Positions 24,691-33,604 of a stretch of DNA of 47,859 nucleotides are shown here, piece by piece. Origin of the DNA: Bacillota bacterium (lineage in GTDB: Bacteria; Bacillota; Clostridia; Lachnospirales; Lachnospiraceae); the NCBI GenBank assembly GCA_023415055.1, contig JAEZLZ010000025.1, forward strand, positions 1 to 47,859. The letters run 5' to 3'. Below the pieces are notes generated by a model that saw only the letters and a program-made list of their open reading frames with translations, was not told the DNA's origin and searched no databases. The position numbers were made by a program, and so were the translations under genes. Numbering within the stretch: position 1 is the first letter of the stretch; each line of letters starts with the position of its first letter.

Positions 24691-24824
24691 GTCGTAAAGC
24701 TCTACATATAACACAAATTCCTACTGCACGAGGTTTTGTGTTGTCTTGTCTCAAGACCTGCGGCGTAAACCTATCGTGTGTTCGAGACCTTCCACACGTA
24801 AAACAAAACTAAAGGAGATAAATC
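24691..24824 (+). promoter_or_regulatory. structured queT leader, candidate preQ1-responsive RNA
   Basis: The leader can form AACACAAA/TTTGTGTT (about 24716-24750), GTCTTG/CAAGAC with a 3-nt loop, and CGTGTG/CACACG. The motif CGTAAA occurs three times, and AGGTC at the 5' end can pair with either of two downstream GACCT copies (mutually exclusive folds). QueT genes are classically controlled by preQ1 riboswitches, which supports the assignment by context. I could not match this leader to a preQ1-I or preQ1-II consensus by eye, so class III or a variant is possible. Confidence 0.5.
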
Positions 24825-25319
24825 ATGTATAACAAAAAGACCCTATTTCTTACGGAGGCTGCTGTTATTGCAGCCATCTATACCGCGCTGGTGCTGATGT
24901 TTCAGCCGATCAGTTTCGGTCCCATCCAGTTCAGAATCGCGGAAGCTCTCACGATACTGCCCTACTTTACTCCTGCTGCCATCCCGGGTGTAACCATCGG
25001 ATGTTTATTAAGCGCATTTTTTACCGGTGCAGATGTTCTTGATCTGGTCTTCGGTTCCCTTGCGACCTTAATTGCAGCCTTCCTATCTTATCAGTTAAGA
25101 CGCAATAAGTATCTTGTACCGATCCCCCCTATTGTAGCAAATGCATTGATCATTCCCTGGGTGCTCCGTTATGCCTACGATATTCCGGATGCCATTCCTT
25201 TCATGATGCTGACGGTCGGTGCAGGTGAAGTCTTTGCCGCGGGTATTCTCGGACTTGTGTTATTATTTGCTCTGAATAGGGTAAAGCATATCGTATTTAG
25301 GAATAGCTATTCAAATTAA
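24825..25319 (+). CDS. queT: QueT family queuosine-precursor transporter
   Basis: A 164-residue integral membrane S-component with about five to six hydrophobic segments. It is predicted to import preQ1 or related queuosine precursors with an ECF module (energising subunits not in this window). The family hallmarks are FGPIQFRIAEALTILPYFTPAAIPG (31-55, the binding-site loop), GADVLDLVFGS and DIPDAIPFMMLTVGAGE. AAAGGAG lies about 7 nt before the ATG. It has its own promoter, long leader and terminator, a typical layout for a riboswitch-controlled single gene. A decayed second copy follows at 25409. Confidence 0.93.
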   Translation: MYNKKTLFLTEAAVIAAIYTALVLMFQPISFGPIQFRIAEALTILPYFTPAAIPGVTIGCLLSAFFTGADVLDLVFGSLATLIAAFLSYQLRRNKYLVPIPPIVANALIIPWVLRYAYDIPDAIPFMMLTVGAGEVFAAGILGLVLLFALNRVKHIVFRNSYSN

Positions 25320-25356
25320 TTTATTATATCATTTACAGTAATTAAAAAAGGTCGAT

Positions 25357-25401
25357 AAAAAAGGTTATTTTCTTCCATATCGGAGGGAAATAACCTTTTA
25401 C
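25357..25401 (+). terminator. queT terminator
   Basis: AAAAGGTTATTT and AAATAACCTTTT form the stem, with inner CTTCC/GGAGG pairing, followed by TACTTATT. It separates queT from the decayed copy. Confidence 0.85.
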
Positions 25402-25408
25402 TTATTAT

Positions 25409-25821
25409 CAGCCCATCAGCTTCGGTCCGATCCAGTTCCGCATCGCGGAAGCATAACTATACTGCCCTACTTTACCCCTTCTGCCATTCCGGGTGTTGAC
25501 ATCGGCTGATTCCTCAGTACTGTTTTTACAGGAGCAAATGTGTTTGATATGGTCTTTGGCAGTTTTGCCACCTTACTTGCTGCGATAATATCTTCTAAGC
25601 TTATGGGGCATAAGTTCCTTGTTCCTATTCCTCACATTGTTGCAAATATGCTCATTATTCCCTGAGTTCTTCGTTTTGCATACGACATCCCGGATGCCAT
25701 TCCCTTTATGATGCTGACCGTAGAAATCGGTGAAATCTTTGCTGTGGGTATTCTTGGGACTATGCTGTTATTTGTGCTGGATAAGGTGAAGCACGGGTTT
25801 ACCCTTACCATTAAGTCCTGT
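25409..25821 (+). pseudogene. decayed second copy of queT
   Basis: The reading begins inside the gene as QPISFGPIQFRIAEA and meets TAA at once. After frameshifts it continues as FTGANVFDMVFGSFATLLAA, HKFLVPIPHIVANMLIIP, a TGA, then VLRFAYDIPDAIPFMMLTVE and IGEIFAVGILGTMLLFVLDK. Order and spacing follow intact queT. The first 28 codons, start codon and promoter are missing, and several stops and at least two frameshifts are present. It is a tandem paralogue that has diverged after losing selection. Confidence 0.9.
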
Positions 25822-25876
25822 AAGAATAAGCTCATGCTTCATATATTGGTTATATACTTCTCTTCTTGAATAACGA

Positions 25877-26614
25877 TTATCCTGTAATATGCTTATAATA
25901 CTGGGAGGGTGGAACCAATTCCGTTCTTTTAAACACCTTAGTAAAGGTTCTATAGTCTTTAAAGCCAACGCTTTCCGCAATCTCAGATACTGACTTCCTA
26001 CTGGTCATAAGTAAGATCTTTGATTGCTCTATCCGCATATTTGTTAAATAAGCAAGGAAGTTTACGCCTATTTCACTTCGAAACATCTGACTGATATAAA
26101 CAGGACTCAAAAAGAATTTATCTGCCAGTATCTTCAAGGTTATCTCCTCCGATAAATGTTCCTGAATATACCTTGTAATTTCAAAAATCTGCTTGTCCTT
26201 CTGATCCGACACACAACTGCGCTGGACTTTTTCCTGATATAAGGCGATTTTCAGATTGTCGATCACCTCACCGAATTCTTCATAGTTCACTGGCTTTAGT
26301 ATATAGTCTGAGACTTTTAATTTTAATGCTTCTTTGCAATAACTAAAATCATCATATCCACTTACAACAACAAAACCTATTTGAGGATATTTTGCTTTCA
26401 CTATTCGAATAACCTCTAATCCATTCATCACAGGGATATTAATATCCATAATCACGATTTCCGGCATATACAAGTCCACTTTGTTTATTGCTTCGATGCC
26501 GTCACTGGCTTCACCTACGACTTCACAGTCATGCTCATCCCACGGAAAAAGCCTTTTAAAGCCTTCTCTTATCGTCAACTCATCATCAACAATTAAAACC
26601 TTTAGTTTTCTCAT
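25877..26614 (-). CDS. YesN-type response regulator with AraC DNA-binding domain
   Basis: A 245-residue transcription factor. The receiver domain (1-122) has D10, D11, phosphoacceptor D57 (IVIMDINIP) and the lysine in DYILKPVN. The C-terminal AraC/XylS double helix-turn-helix (about 148-245) contains YISQMFRSEIGVNFLAYL and VSEIAESVGFKDYRTFTKVF. It is probably phosphorylated by the YesM-type kinase two genes upstream and activates the sugar transporter genes. AGGAGG lies 5 nt before the ATG. It is last in the operon, 94 bp after the DraG-fold gene. No obvious terminator was found. Confidence 0.93.
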   Translation of the reverse strand: MRKLKVLIVDDELTIREGFKRLFPWDEHDCEVVGEASDGIEAINKVDLYMPEIVIMDINIPVMNGLEVIRIVKAKYPQIGFVVVSGYDDFSYCKEALKLKVSDYILKPVNYEEFGEVIDNLKIALYQEKVQRSCVSDQKDKQIFEITRYIQEHLSEEITLKILADKFFLSPVYISQMFRSEIGVNFLAYLTNMRIEQSKILLMTSRKSVSEIAESVGFKDYRTFTKVFKRTELVPPSQYYKHITG

Positions 26615-26708
26615 AATAGCCTCCTAGTCTAAACCGGTATCTGCTCCCTGAAATGCTGTCACAAGTTATCCCACTCAATCAGAATACTTCTTTTCTGAAT
26701 AGATCTTA

Positions 26709-28265
26709 CTATTTTTGCATAAAAACCAGAGGTATAGATTCATTAGAATGGCGGCCCTCCAAAGAAATGCTGATTACCATCTCCAGCTTACAATTATCAT
26801 AGCAATCTGCATTAAATTCGATTTCCGTTTCAGCTAATGATCCGCTCAGATTATTCAACGGAAGCATTGCATTTTTGCCTTTTATGATTTCAACACCACC
26901 TGGTGTAAATACCTTAATCTTAGCCCATTGCTGCTGGTTTAGATGAAAAGCATTATAAACCTTAATTTTGATTTTTTTGTTTTCCCCTTTGGTAAAATAT
27001 ATTGAGTCCTCATAATCAACCAACACACGAAATGCAGGAAATTCATATTTCAGGACATAGGGTGATAAGGAAACCAGATCTTTGATACTGATTTCTCCAT
27101 CCTTACAATGAGAATTCATATGCAGCAGGTACTCCCTTTCGTTTACTGCATAAAGCTCCTTTTCTTCCCTACAGGTGATTTTCATTCCACCCTCTGCGAG
27201 AATATCGCAGAATTCCAGACCAAGGAAGCCCGGCATAACACGCAGAATTCTATCTGTCAGTTCATTAGCCGTCTCTGGAACCCATACTCCTTTGCTGGTT
27301 TTATCAATGCATAAGGTAGCAATTTTATCATTTAGAGGTGCTTTCCACTTTTGCGGAAGCATTTGCTCTCCCATTATAATGCCCATAAGAGCACCTAGAG
27401 TGGCACAGGTACAATCAGTATCTTCTCCTAGAGAGTTGGCAATAACAATACTATTTCCAAAATCACCTTCTCCATACAACCATCCTGCAATAGAAAAAGC
27501 TACATTTTCAGGAGCGTCAAACCCAGGCGCACCCAGCTCCATCCCCTCATTGCCTTCGGTTTTTATCTCCTTCAGCTTCATTCCCTGAATACCAAAGGTT
27601 CCCGGAGCCGTATTATGTATCAGTGTTCTGGCCTCTAATATACTAATTTTATTATCGTAGCATTCCACCGCTTTTCTAATTGCTTTAGACATATGGCTAT
27701 CTATGGGAATATAGGATAACCCGATCTCAATCAGCTTTCTGCAGTCACTGATTACAAATGCCGCACTCTGCAGTGCTGCAAAGAATATCTCTCCGTACAT
27801 GCCCTCGCCTTCATGGTCAACAATGGCATCTTCATAAGCGTATCTTACAGCTATCTCCGGATGTCCCGGAGCGAGACATGCCCATAATTCAGAACGTATA
27901 AAGCAGCCGCAGCTGTCTTTATACGTATTATCAATAAGACCGCTGAGCGGTGGCTTCAGACCAGCTCTCAAATTAGCTTTTCCTGTTCCATATTCCACCC
28001 AGTTTGGAATGATGTAAGACAGCCAGTATTCTCCCAAGATTGATGCATTAACATTCCGTCCGTATCGTTCCACTGCTGCCAACCATACAATCTGTAAATC
28101 CAGGTCGTCGTTTGGTGGTGGCCCCATCGTTAGATCCTGTGTATAAAAATCTACGTCATTCACCTGTCTGAAGCACTCGAATGGTGCTCCCAGCACTCCT
28201 CCGATATTTTTTCCCGTCCAACAGCCCTTCACCTTGTCTTTATAAACCTGATAGCTCAGTTCCAT
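26709..28265 (-). CDS. ADP-ribosylglycohydrolase (DraG-fold) family protein with extra C-terminal domain
   Basis: A hydrolase of about 518 residues with the all-helical DraG/ARH fold in residues 1-345. It begins KGCWTGKNIGGVLGAPFE. The metal-binding residues are plausible in NDDLDLQ (near 54-60) and GEDTDCTCATLGALMG (near 283-298). Residues 370-518 form a predicted beta domain not present in standard DraG. The ATG at 28265 is preferred: AGGAGG lies 6 nt ahead, whereas an upstream in-frame GTG lies inside it. It starts 2 nt after the kinase stop. Its place in a sugar-uptake operon suggests hydrolysis of an imported N- or O-glycoside, not protein de-ADP-ribosylation. Confidence 0.83.
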   Translation of the reverse strand: MELSYQVYKDKVKGCWTGKNIGGVLGAPFECFRQVNDVDFYTQDLTMGPPPNDDLDLQIVWLAAVERYGRNVNASILGEYWLSYIIPNWVEYGTGKANLRAGLKPPLSGLIDNTYKDSCGCFIRSELWACLAPGHPEIAVRYAYEDAIVDHEGEGMYGEIFFAALQSAAFVISDCRKLIEIGLSYIPIDSHMSKAIRKAVECYDNKISILEARTLIHNTAPGTFGIQGMKLKEIKTEGNEGMELGAPGFDAPENVAFSIAGWLYGEGDFGNSIVIANSLGEDTDCTCATLGALMGIIMGEQMLPQKWKAPLNDKIATLCIDKTSKGVWVPETANELTDRILRVMPGFLGLEFCDILAEGGMKITCREEKELYAVNEREYLLHMNSHCKDGEISIKDLVSLSPYVLKYEFPAFRVLVDYEDSIYFTKGENKKIKIKVYNAFHLNQQQWAKIKVFTPGGVEIIKGKNAMLPLNNLSGSLAETEIEFNADCYDNCKLEMVISISLEGRHSNESIPLVFMQK

Positions 28266-28267
28266 AA

Positions 28268-30115
28268 TCACCCTCCTATACTATTAAACTCATATTTTTT
28301 TTCAATGATAATGTGTGCTGAAACTCCACCTTCTTCATTATCGGTGTAATACAACCCGCAATCTTCCTCATAAAACATCTTCAGGCGCTTTTGAACATTT
28401 AAGATGCCCAGGTTGTTCTGCTCCTTAAGATCACAATTACTATCATAATCCTGCAGTAATTCATTAATATGTTCTTTTATCTCTGTGCTCATTCCCACGC
28501 CGTCATCCTTAATTGTGATTTCAATCCGATCTTCCTTTTCACAACGATGCACGCTCAAATATATCTGTCCTATATATCCCTTGTCACGCAGACCATGAAG
28601 CAGGCTGTTCTCAACAATCGGCTGCAGTATAAAATTAGGAACAAGTACATCCAAAAGATTATTGTCGATATCATACTGATAGGTAATGTTCTCATAGCGA
28701 TAGCACATTAACTTAAGATAAGCATCAATCAGATTGATCTCATGCTCCAGGTTAACAAATTGATATTCTGCCTTGACATTCAAACGAAAGAATTTGACCA
28801 ACTCCATCAGCATGTAGGATACATCCTTATCATTGTTGATTTCAGCTCTGATTCGTATGGTATCCAGCGTATTATATAAAAAATGGGGATTGACCTGACT
28901 TTTCAGATACAGGAACGATAGCTTCTGTTCATTCAGTTGGCTTTCTTTAATTCTCATCTTGTCAATGTATTGTGTCTCAATCAAATGATCCAACATATTC
29001 ACCATGCTGTTATATGAATTAACCATCTGACCAATCTCGTCATTCCTAACGATGGGATACTGGATCTTAAGACTATGTTCATCAAAATTAGACATTCCCT
29101 GTGCTAATGCTTTTAAAGGCTTCATCATCACACTTACATAGCAAATTGTCAAAATAACTATAAGTATAACTACACATAGGCCGATCAAAACACTATACCA
29201 GATAAATCCTGTTGCTTCTTCGGTAAAATCTATTACTGACTGTCCAGTAATAAGAATCAGATTGCTGTAATCAGAATGCTCTATCATAATCTTACAGATC
29301 TCGCCTTCCCATTCAGCCTCCTGTCCTTCCTCCTTGGTAAGCCTTTCTGCAATGGTTGGTGATATATTTTTAATATTTCTTCCGATAAAATCACCATTCT
29401 GACAGCAGGCGATATCCCCTGATTTCGTCAATAGGATGTAAAACATATCCTCTCCGATACCTTCATCCAGTATCTTCTTTATTGTCTCTACAGGAACCGT
29501 CAGCGCGACACTTCCAATCTGATCATGTGGGGAAAATCTATAGATATCTCTTAACAGCCAGATGCAATTTTTGTTGAACTGATCTGTTCCATAATTTTGA
29601 GGATACCGCATAAATCTAGGTTGACTGTCTACTGCCAGATAGCAGTTGGATTGCTCTAATTTCACTGTTTTTTGCTCTACCTCATATAATACCTCATAAG
29701 CGTCAACATCCTTACGCAATGAGGGATTCATTTTATCATGTCGGAAAATCAAATTATTCATATCAAAAATATAAATTCCGCTGATATCATTTCTGATTTC
29801 AATCAACGAGGTATAATACTCGTTCAGATATTCTTCATCCTGATTCTTCTCATAGGTATTTCTTTTCTTATAATTTAGTAAGATATTCTGGAACCGATCT
29901 CCTGAGGTGCTCATTAACGATACCCGGCTCATATCCTTCAGCTTATTATCAACCGAAATGATTGAATTTGTCAGATAGGACTGAAACGTCTGCTCTTCCA
30001 TGCCGCTGATAATCTTATAGTTCATAACGCTTACAATTACTATAATGATAATAAATGCAACAATAAAGAATAAACTGTAAATCAAGCTTATCTTAAATCC
30101 AACTCTATTCTTCAA
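28268..30115 (-). CDS. YesM-type sensor histidine kinase
   Basis: A 615-residue membrane sensor. TM1 is at about 9-32 and a Cache-like extracellular sensor at 35-300. TM2 (about 304-331), a HAMP domain, the His_kinase phosphoacceptor region QVNPHFLYNTLDTIR (H411) and a C-terminal HATPase with a DDGVGM-type box follow. It would sense a carbohydrate and phosphorylate the YesN-type regulator. The start is unusual: the best in-frame codon is TTG at 30115 with no clear Shine-Dalgarno. Upstream in-frame codons run back to a TAG just inside the permease end, so a non-ATG start coupled to the permease is likely. Confidence 0.9.
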   Translation of the reverse strand: MKNRVGFKISLIYSLFFIVAFIIIIVIVSVMNYKIISGMEEQTFQSYLTNSIISVDNKLKDMSRVSLMSTSGDRFQNILLNYKKRNTYEKNQDEEYLNEYYTSLIEIRNDISGIYIFDMNNLIFRHDKMNPSLRKDVDAYEVLYEVEQKTVKLEQSNCYLAVDSQPRFMRYPQNYGTDQFNKNCIWLLRDIYRFSPHDQIGSVALTVPVETIKKILDEGIGEDMFYILLTKSGDIACCQNGDFIGRNIKNISPTIAERLTKEEGQEAEWEGEICKIMIEHSDYSNLILITGQSVIDFTEEATGFIWYSVLIGLCVVILIVILTICYVSVMMKPLKALAQGMSNFDEHSLKIQYPIVRNDEIGQMVNSYNSMVNMLDHLIETQYIDKMRIKESQLNEQKLSFLYLKSQVNPHFLYNTLDTIRIRAEINNDKDVSYMLMELVKFFRLNVKAEYQFVNLEHEINLIDAYLKLMCYRYENITYQYDIDNNLLDVLVPNFILQPIVENSLLHGLRDKGYIGQIYLSVHRCEKEDRIEITIKDDGVGMSTEIKEHINELLQDYDSNCDLKEQNNLGILNVQKRLKMFYEEDCGLYYTDNEEGGVSAHIIIEKKYEFNSIGG

Positions 30116-30160
30116 ATTATTTAGCCATTTTCGGATATTCTTTAGTTTTTTCAGAATACT

Positions 30161-30955
30161 CTACCCCTTTACTGCTCCCTGTGTCAATCCGGAAATCAAA
30201 GACTTAGAAGCAAATATATAGAAAACTGCAATAGGCAGCAGACATATCGTAAGTGCAGCAAACATGACCTGGGTCGGGAACTCCGTTGATCCAACTGATG
30301 ATGAAAAGCGGATAGGAATTACTGACAGAGGAAGCTTACTTTGATCACCGATAAAAATCATTGCCAACTGCAATTCGTTCCATGAATTTAAAAATGTCTG
30401 GATTAATACAAATGCCAGCCCGGGCTTTGCCACTGGCATCATAATTGTATAGAAAATACGTAATATCCCGGCTCCATCAATATGTGCGGCCTCCATGAGC
30501 TGATTTGGCAGGGAATCAAAATAATTTTTAAACATCATCAGATTGAAGCAGCAGTTTAATGTCACATATGGCAGCACTACCGACAATCTTGAACCCAACA
30601 TTCCCATATTTTTCACTGTTTTAAACAGTGGGAAAATCAGTGCTGAAACAGGGATCATCATACCCATAAGTATAACATAATACAGCACCTTTTTAAAAGG
30701 GAAATCCAGCTTGGAAAACGAAAATGCAGCAAGCGATACGACAACAGCCACCAGCAGCAGCGTGCAGCCAACAATAATAATACTGCTGACAAAGTTTGTG
30801 AATAGATTGTAGGTGTTAAAAACAAGCTTATAGTTATTGATACCCTCTACGGCAAAGGATTTTACCACCATCAATCCAACTGGATAAATAAAAATGCCGG
30901 ATGCAATAATACATACCATATGCATTATAACTTTTTTTATAATTTTTATTTTCAT
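30161..30955 (-). CDS. CUT1 carbohydrate ABC transporter permease (MalG-like)
   Basis: A 264-residue inner-membrane subunit with six hydrophobic segments. The conserved EAA loop reads EAAHIDGAGILRIFYTIMMP, the contact site for the ATPase. It pairs with the upstream MalF-like permease, and its start overlaps that gene's stop (TAATG). The ATPase is not encoded here, as usual for CUT1 systems that use a shared MsmX-type protein. The substrate is probably an oligosaccharide, unspecified. Confidence 0.93.
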   Translation of the reverse strand: MKIKIIKKVIMHMVCIIASGIFIYPVGLMVVKSFAVEGINNYKLVFNTYNLFTNFVSSIIIVGCTLLLVAVVVSLAAFSFSKLDFPFKKVLYYVILMGMMIPVSALIFPLFKTVKNMGMLGSRLSVVLPYVTLNCCFNLMMFKNYFDSLPNQLMEAAHIDGAGILRIFYTIMMPVAKPGLAFVLIQTFLNSWNELQLAMIFIGDQSKLPLSVIPIRFSSSVGSTEFPTQVMFAALTICLLPIAVFYIFASKSLISGLTQGAVKG

Positions 30956-31842
30956 TATTCAGCCAGCTCCTTATCCTTATCATTTCTATAATAAAAACAC
31001 AGCTGAATTCCTGTAATTATCATCGCCAGAACGAACACAATTACAACAATCGTGGACGCTTCTCCCTGTTTAAATAAATTGAATGATTTCGTATTAATAT
31101 AGGTAGAGAAGAATTCAGTAGCATGATTGGGACCTGCTTTAGTTAGAACATATGGAATATCAAAGGTTTTTAAGGAGCCAATCATGCCCATAATAAATAC
31201 GGTATAATGCGTTCCCCGCAACAATGGAAAAGTGATCTCCAGGAACTGCTTCCAGACTCCAGCTCCGTCTATCCTTGCAGCTTCATAAACATCATCAGAA
31301 ATATTCAGCATATTTGTGTAATACAGCAACATGCTGTATCCAGTCCATTGCCATATATTAACAAAAACAATACATCCAAGCGCAATTTTCGGATCAGCAA
31401 GCCACTGCTGGCAGAGTCCTTCCAAATGAAGTGTCTTTAGCATACCGTTCAGATATCCACGGTTTGTCTCAAATATTTTGGAAAATATCTGTCCAACAAC
31501 TGCTGGAGTAGCAATAATCGGGAGATAGATAAGCGTTCTGTAAATCTGCGAAAATCTTATGTTATTTCTAAGTATCACAGCAAAGAACAGTCCCATCAGT
31601 GCCTGAATAATAATTGTTGCAAATGCAAAAATAAAAAAGTTTTTAACCGCAATCAGCATAACCTGATCCATTAATATTGTCCTATAATTCTGTAAACCAT
31701 TGAATGTTTTTTCGATATTTATTCCATTCCAGTCATAGAAGCTGATTTTAATATTATAAATGATTGGATAAACGATAAATAGCAGAAATAGAACAAACAG
31801 CGGAAGAATAAACATGTATCCTATAATTCTCTGTCTTTTCAT
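30955..31842 (-). CDS. CUT1 carbohydrate ABC transporter permease (MalF-like)
   Basis: A 295-residue inner-membrane subunit with six transmembrane segments. The EAA loop is EAARIDGAGVWKQFLEITFP. The opening, FILPLFVLFLLFIVYPIIYNIKISF, is typical of sugar permeases of the MalF/UgpA group. AAAGG lies about 8 nt before the ATG. It is separated from the binding-protein gene by 313 bp containing a long foldback element, so the two may be expressed at different levels. Confidence 0.93.
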   Translation of the reverse strand: MKRQRIIGYMFILPLFVLFLLFIVYPIIYNIKISFYDWNGINIEKTFNGLQNYRTILMDQVMLIAVKNFFIFAFATIIIQALMGLFFAVILRNNIRFSQIYRTLIYLPIIATPAVVGQIFSKIFETNRGYLNGMLKTLHLEGLCQQWLADPKIALGCIVFVNIWQWTGYSMLLYYTNMLNISDDVYEAARIDGAGVWKQFLEITFPLLRGTHYTVFIMGMIGSLKTFDIPYVLTKAGPNHATEFFSTYINTKSFNLFKQGEASTIVVIVFVLAMIITGIQLCFYYRNDKDKELAE

Positions 31843-31910
31843 AATTTGTACCTTTCAATTTAGTGAAATCCAGTCTGACAGGCGCTCCTTTTCATGTAGC
31901 CATATTAGAA

Positions 31911-32125
31911 AGGGGCTGTTGCAAAATTAACATATGATCTTCTGTGATTAGTATCAAATCCCCCTAATACACTATTTGGAATACAGACCGCTAAATTTGT
32001 TAACCTAAGACGGACAATTACTGTCCGATCGTGGCTAACAAATTAGTGGGATGTATTCCAACGAGTGTGTGAGGGGATTTGGTACTCATCACTGCAGTTC
32101 AAAGCCTATATTGCAACAGTCCCTC
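31911..32125 (-). repeat. about 215-bp foldback element (MITE-like) within the ABC operon
   Basis: The two halves are imperfect inverse complements along their whole length. The ends AGGGGCTGTTGCAAAAT and ATATTGCAACAGTCCCT pair. Moving inward, TCAAATCCCC pairs with GGGGATTTGG, ATACACT with AGTGTGT, TTGGAATACA with TGTATTCCAA, AAATTTGTTA with TAACAAATT, and the tip is CGGACA-ATTAC-TGTCCG. In RNA it would be one very long hairpin. It has no coding capacity. I did not find a clear target duplication. It lies between the sugar-binding protein and permease genes. Confidence 0.8.
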
Positions 32126-32155
32126 TCTGTCAATTGGATACAGGCTACCTGTCTC

Positions 32156-33532
32156 CTATCTTTCAACTAACTTAGAGACAGCTTCAATCTCCTGTGCAGC
32201 TTTCTCGGGAGTGGTCTGCCCGGCAGCAAGTGCCTGCAGCTCATCTCCGATCTTGGTATTCAGATCGGAGTAAGGGATAACTCTGGCTCCAGCTACATTA
32301 CTAGAGGCATTGTCCAAAACCACCTGCAGTGCTTCCTGTCCATCTTCACTGAGTCCTTCTACATTTAAAGTCATATCGGTACGGGAGGGCATATACTCAA
32401 GATATTTATTCACCAGAAGCTCCTGTCCCTCATTGACCAGGTAATCCATAAATTTGAATGCTGCATCTTTTACCTTAGAATTCTTATTCATACAAAGTAC
32501 GACATCTGTTGCAGCAGTTACTGGACATGCTTTACCGTCATTATTCCAGTCAATCAAAAATATATCATGATCTGCACCTTCTGAATTAAATACATTATGT
32601 GTCTCTGTATCTGCAAGGGTATACATGTTCATAGCCCAAGAGCCATTGATGAACATGGGAATACTGCCTTCCTTCTGGAACATATCATTCACGTCATTGT
32701 ATAAGGACATGCCGACTGCGCCGTCTTGGAATACTCCTTCGGTAAAGCAATTTTGCCAAATCGTAAAGGATTGTACTAGATCTTCATCAGTAAAAGGAAT
32801 TTCTCCATTAATAGCGGAGTACAATTTTTCACTGTTAACATCATTTGCCATACTCATCCAGGTATCAACATCAAGCCAGGAATCCTTTGCTCCGATTGAC
32901 ATAGGAAGCTGACCCTGTTCGCGCAGCACCTTACTGTCCGCTAATAAATCATTATATGAAGTAGGAATGTCCAGCCCGTAGCCTGCAAGCATATTTTTGT
33001 CTGCCCATGCATAGCCTGCATATGTTATTCCGAGAGGTAATCCGTAATATTTTCCGTCGGATTCAATTGCATCCATGCAGGAATCGTAGAATTTTGACTT
33101 CCATTCTTCTCCCCATGCATTGCTGCAATAAGAAGTAATGTCCTCTTCAAAATCCCGGAACTCTTTATAATACGCGCCGGTACTCATACCATAGATATCT
33201 GGTCCCTCTTCACCCATTAATTTCACCTTTAGCTGTTCAAAGTGGCTACCAGATTCTACAAATACATAATTAATCTTAATATCGGGATTTTCTTTCTCAA
33301 AAGCTGCAATGATCTGGTAAATGGCGCTGTCCTTACCAGTATCTGATGGATTCCAGGTCTGGAATGTGACTACCGTCTGTTCTTTTGCTGTCTCGTTGTC
33401 TGAGGAAGTGGTTTCTGTAGATGTGGCTTTCTCTTGTTTTTCTGATCCTTGATTTGATGAGCCGCATCCTGCCAAAATCATGGTTATGATTAGAAGCATT
33501 GCTATTACTTTACTTAATAGTTTTTTTCTCAT
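32156..33532 (-). CDS. sugar-binding lipoprotein of the CUT1 ABC transporter
   Basis: A 458-residue extracellular solute-binding protein. The lipobox is LAGC at 20-23 with C23 as the lipidated residue, followed by a Ser/Thr/Glu-rich linker to about residue 52. The type 1 SBP fold (SBP_bac_1) starts at VVTFQTWNPSDTGKDSAIYQ, with EKENPDIKINYVFVESGSHFEQLKVKLM characteristic of the family. It delivers a carbohydrate to the two permeases downstream. The gene is first in the transporter operon, with a promoter and a palindrome upstream. The start ATG has GGGAGGG about 11 nt upstream, a rather long spacing. Confidence 0.93.
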   Translation of the reverse strand: MRKKLLSKVIAMLLIITMILAGCGSSNQGSEKQEKATSTETTSSDNETAKEQTVVTFQTWNPSDTGKDSAIYQIIAAFEKENPDIKINYVFVESGSHFEQLKVKLMGEEGPDIYGMSTGAYYKEFRDFEEDITSYCSNAWGEEWKSKFYDSCMDAIESDGKYYGLPLGITYAGYAWADKNMLAGYGLDIPTSYNDLLADSKVLREQGQLPMSIGAKDSWLDVDTWMSMANDVNSEKLYSAINGEIPFTDEDLVQSFTIWQNCFTEGVFQDGAVGMSLYNDVNDMFQKEGSIPMFINGSWAMNMYTLADTETHNVFNSEGADHDIFLIDWNNDGKACPVTAATDVVLCMNKNSKVKDAAFKFMDYLVNEGQELLVNKYLEYMPSRTDMTLNVEGLSEDGQEALQVVLDNASSNVAGARVIPYSDLNTKIGDELQALAAGQTTPEKAAQEIEAVSKLVER

Positions 33533-33575
33533 TTGTCATTTGTCCCTCCCATAGTATTCTTGTTTTACTTTGCAA

Positions 33576-33581
33576 AGTATA
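33576..33581 (-). promoter_or_regulatory. putative -10 box of the sugar-transporter operon
   Basis: TATACT on the minus strand, about 45 bp before the binding-protein start. No good -35 lies 16-18 bp upstream, as expected for an activator-dependent promoter. The palindrome at 33605-33625 is centred about 36 bp upstream of the -10. Confidence 0.5.
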
Positions 33582-33604
33582 GTGCAGGGGTCTGCGTGCG
33601 TACG

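Noticed and set aside
25768..25980. 70-codon minus-strand frame overlapping the end of the YesN-type regulator
   Set aside because: It lies in another frame of the regulator gene and the queT pseudogene, with no ribosome binding site.
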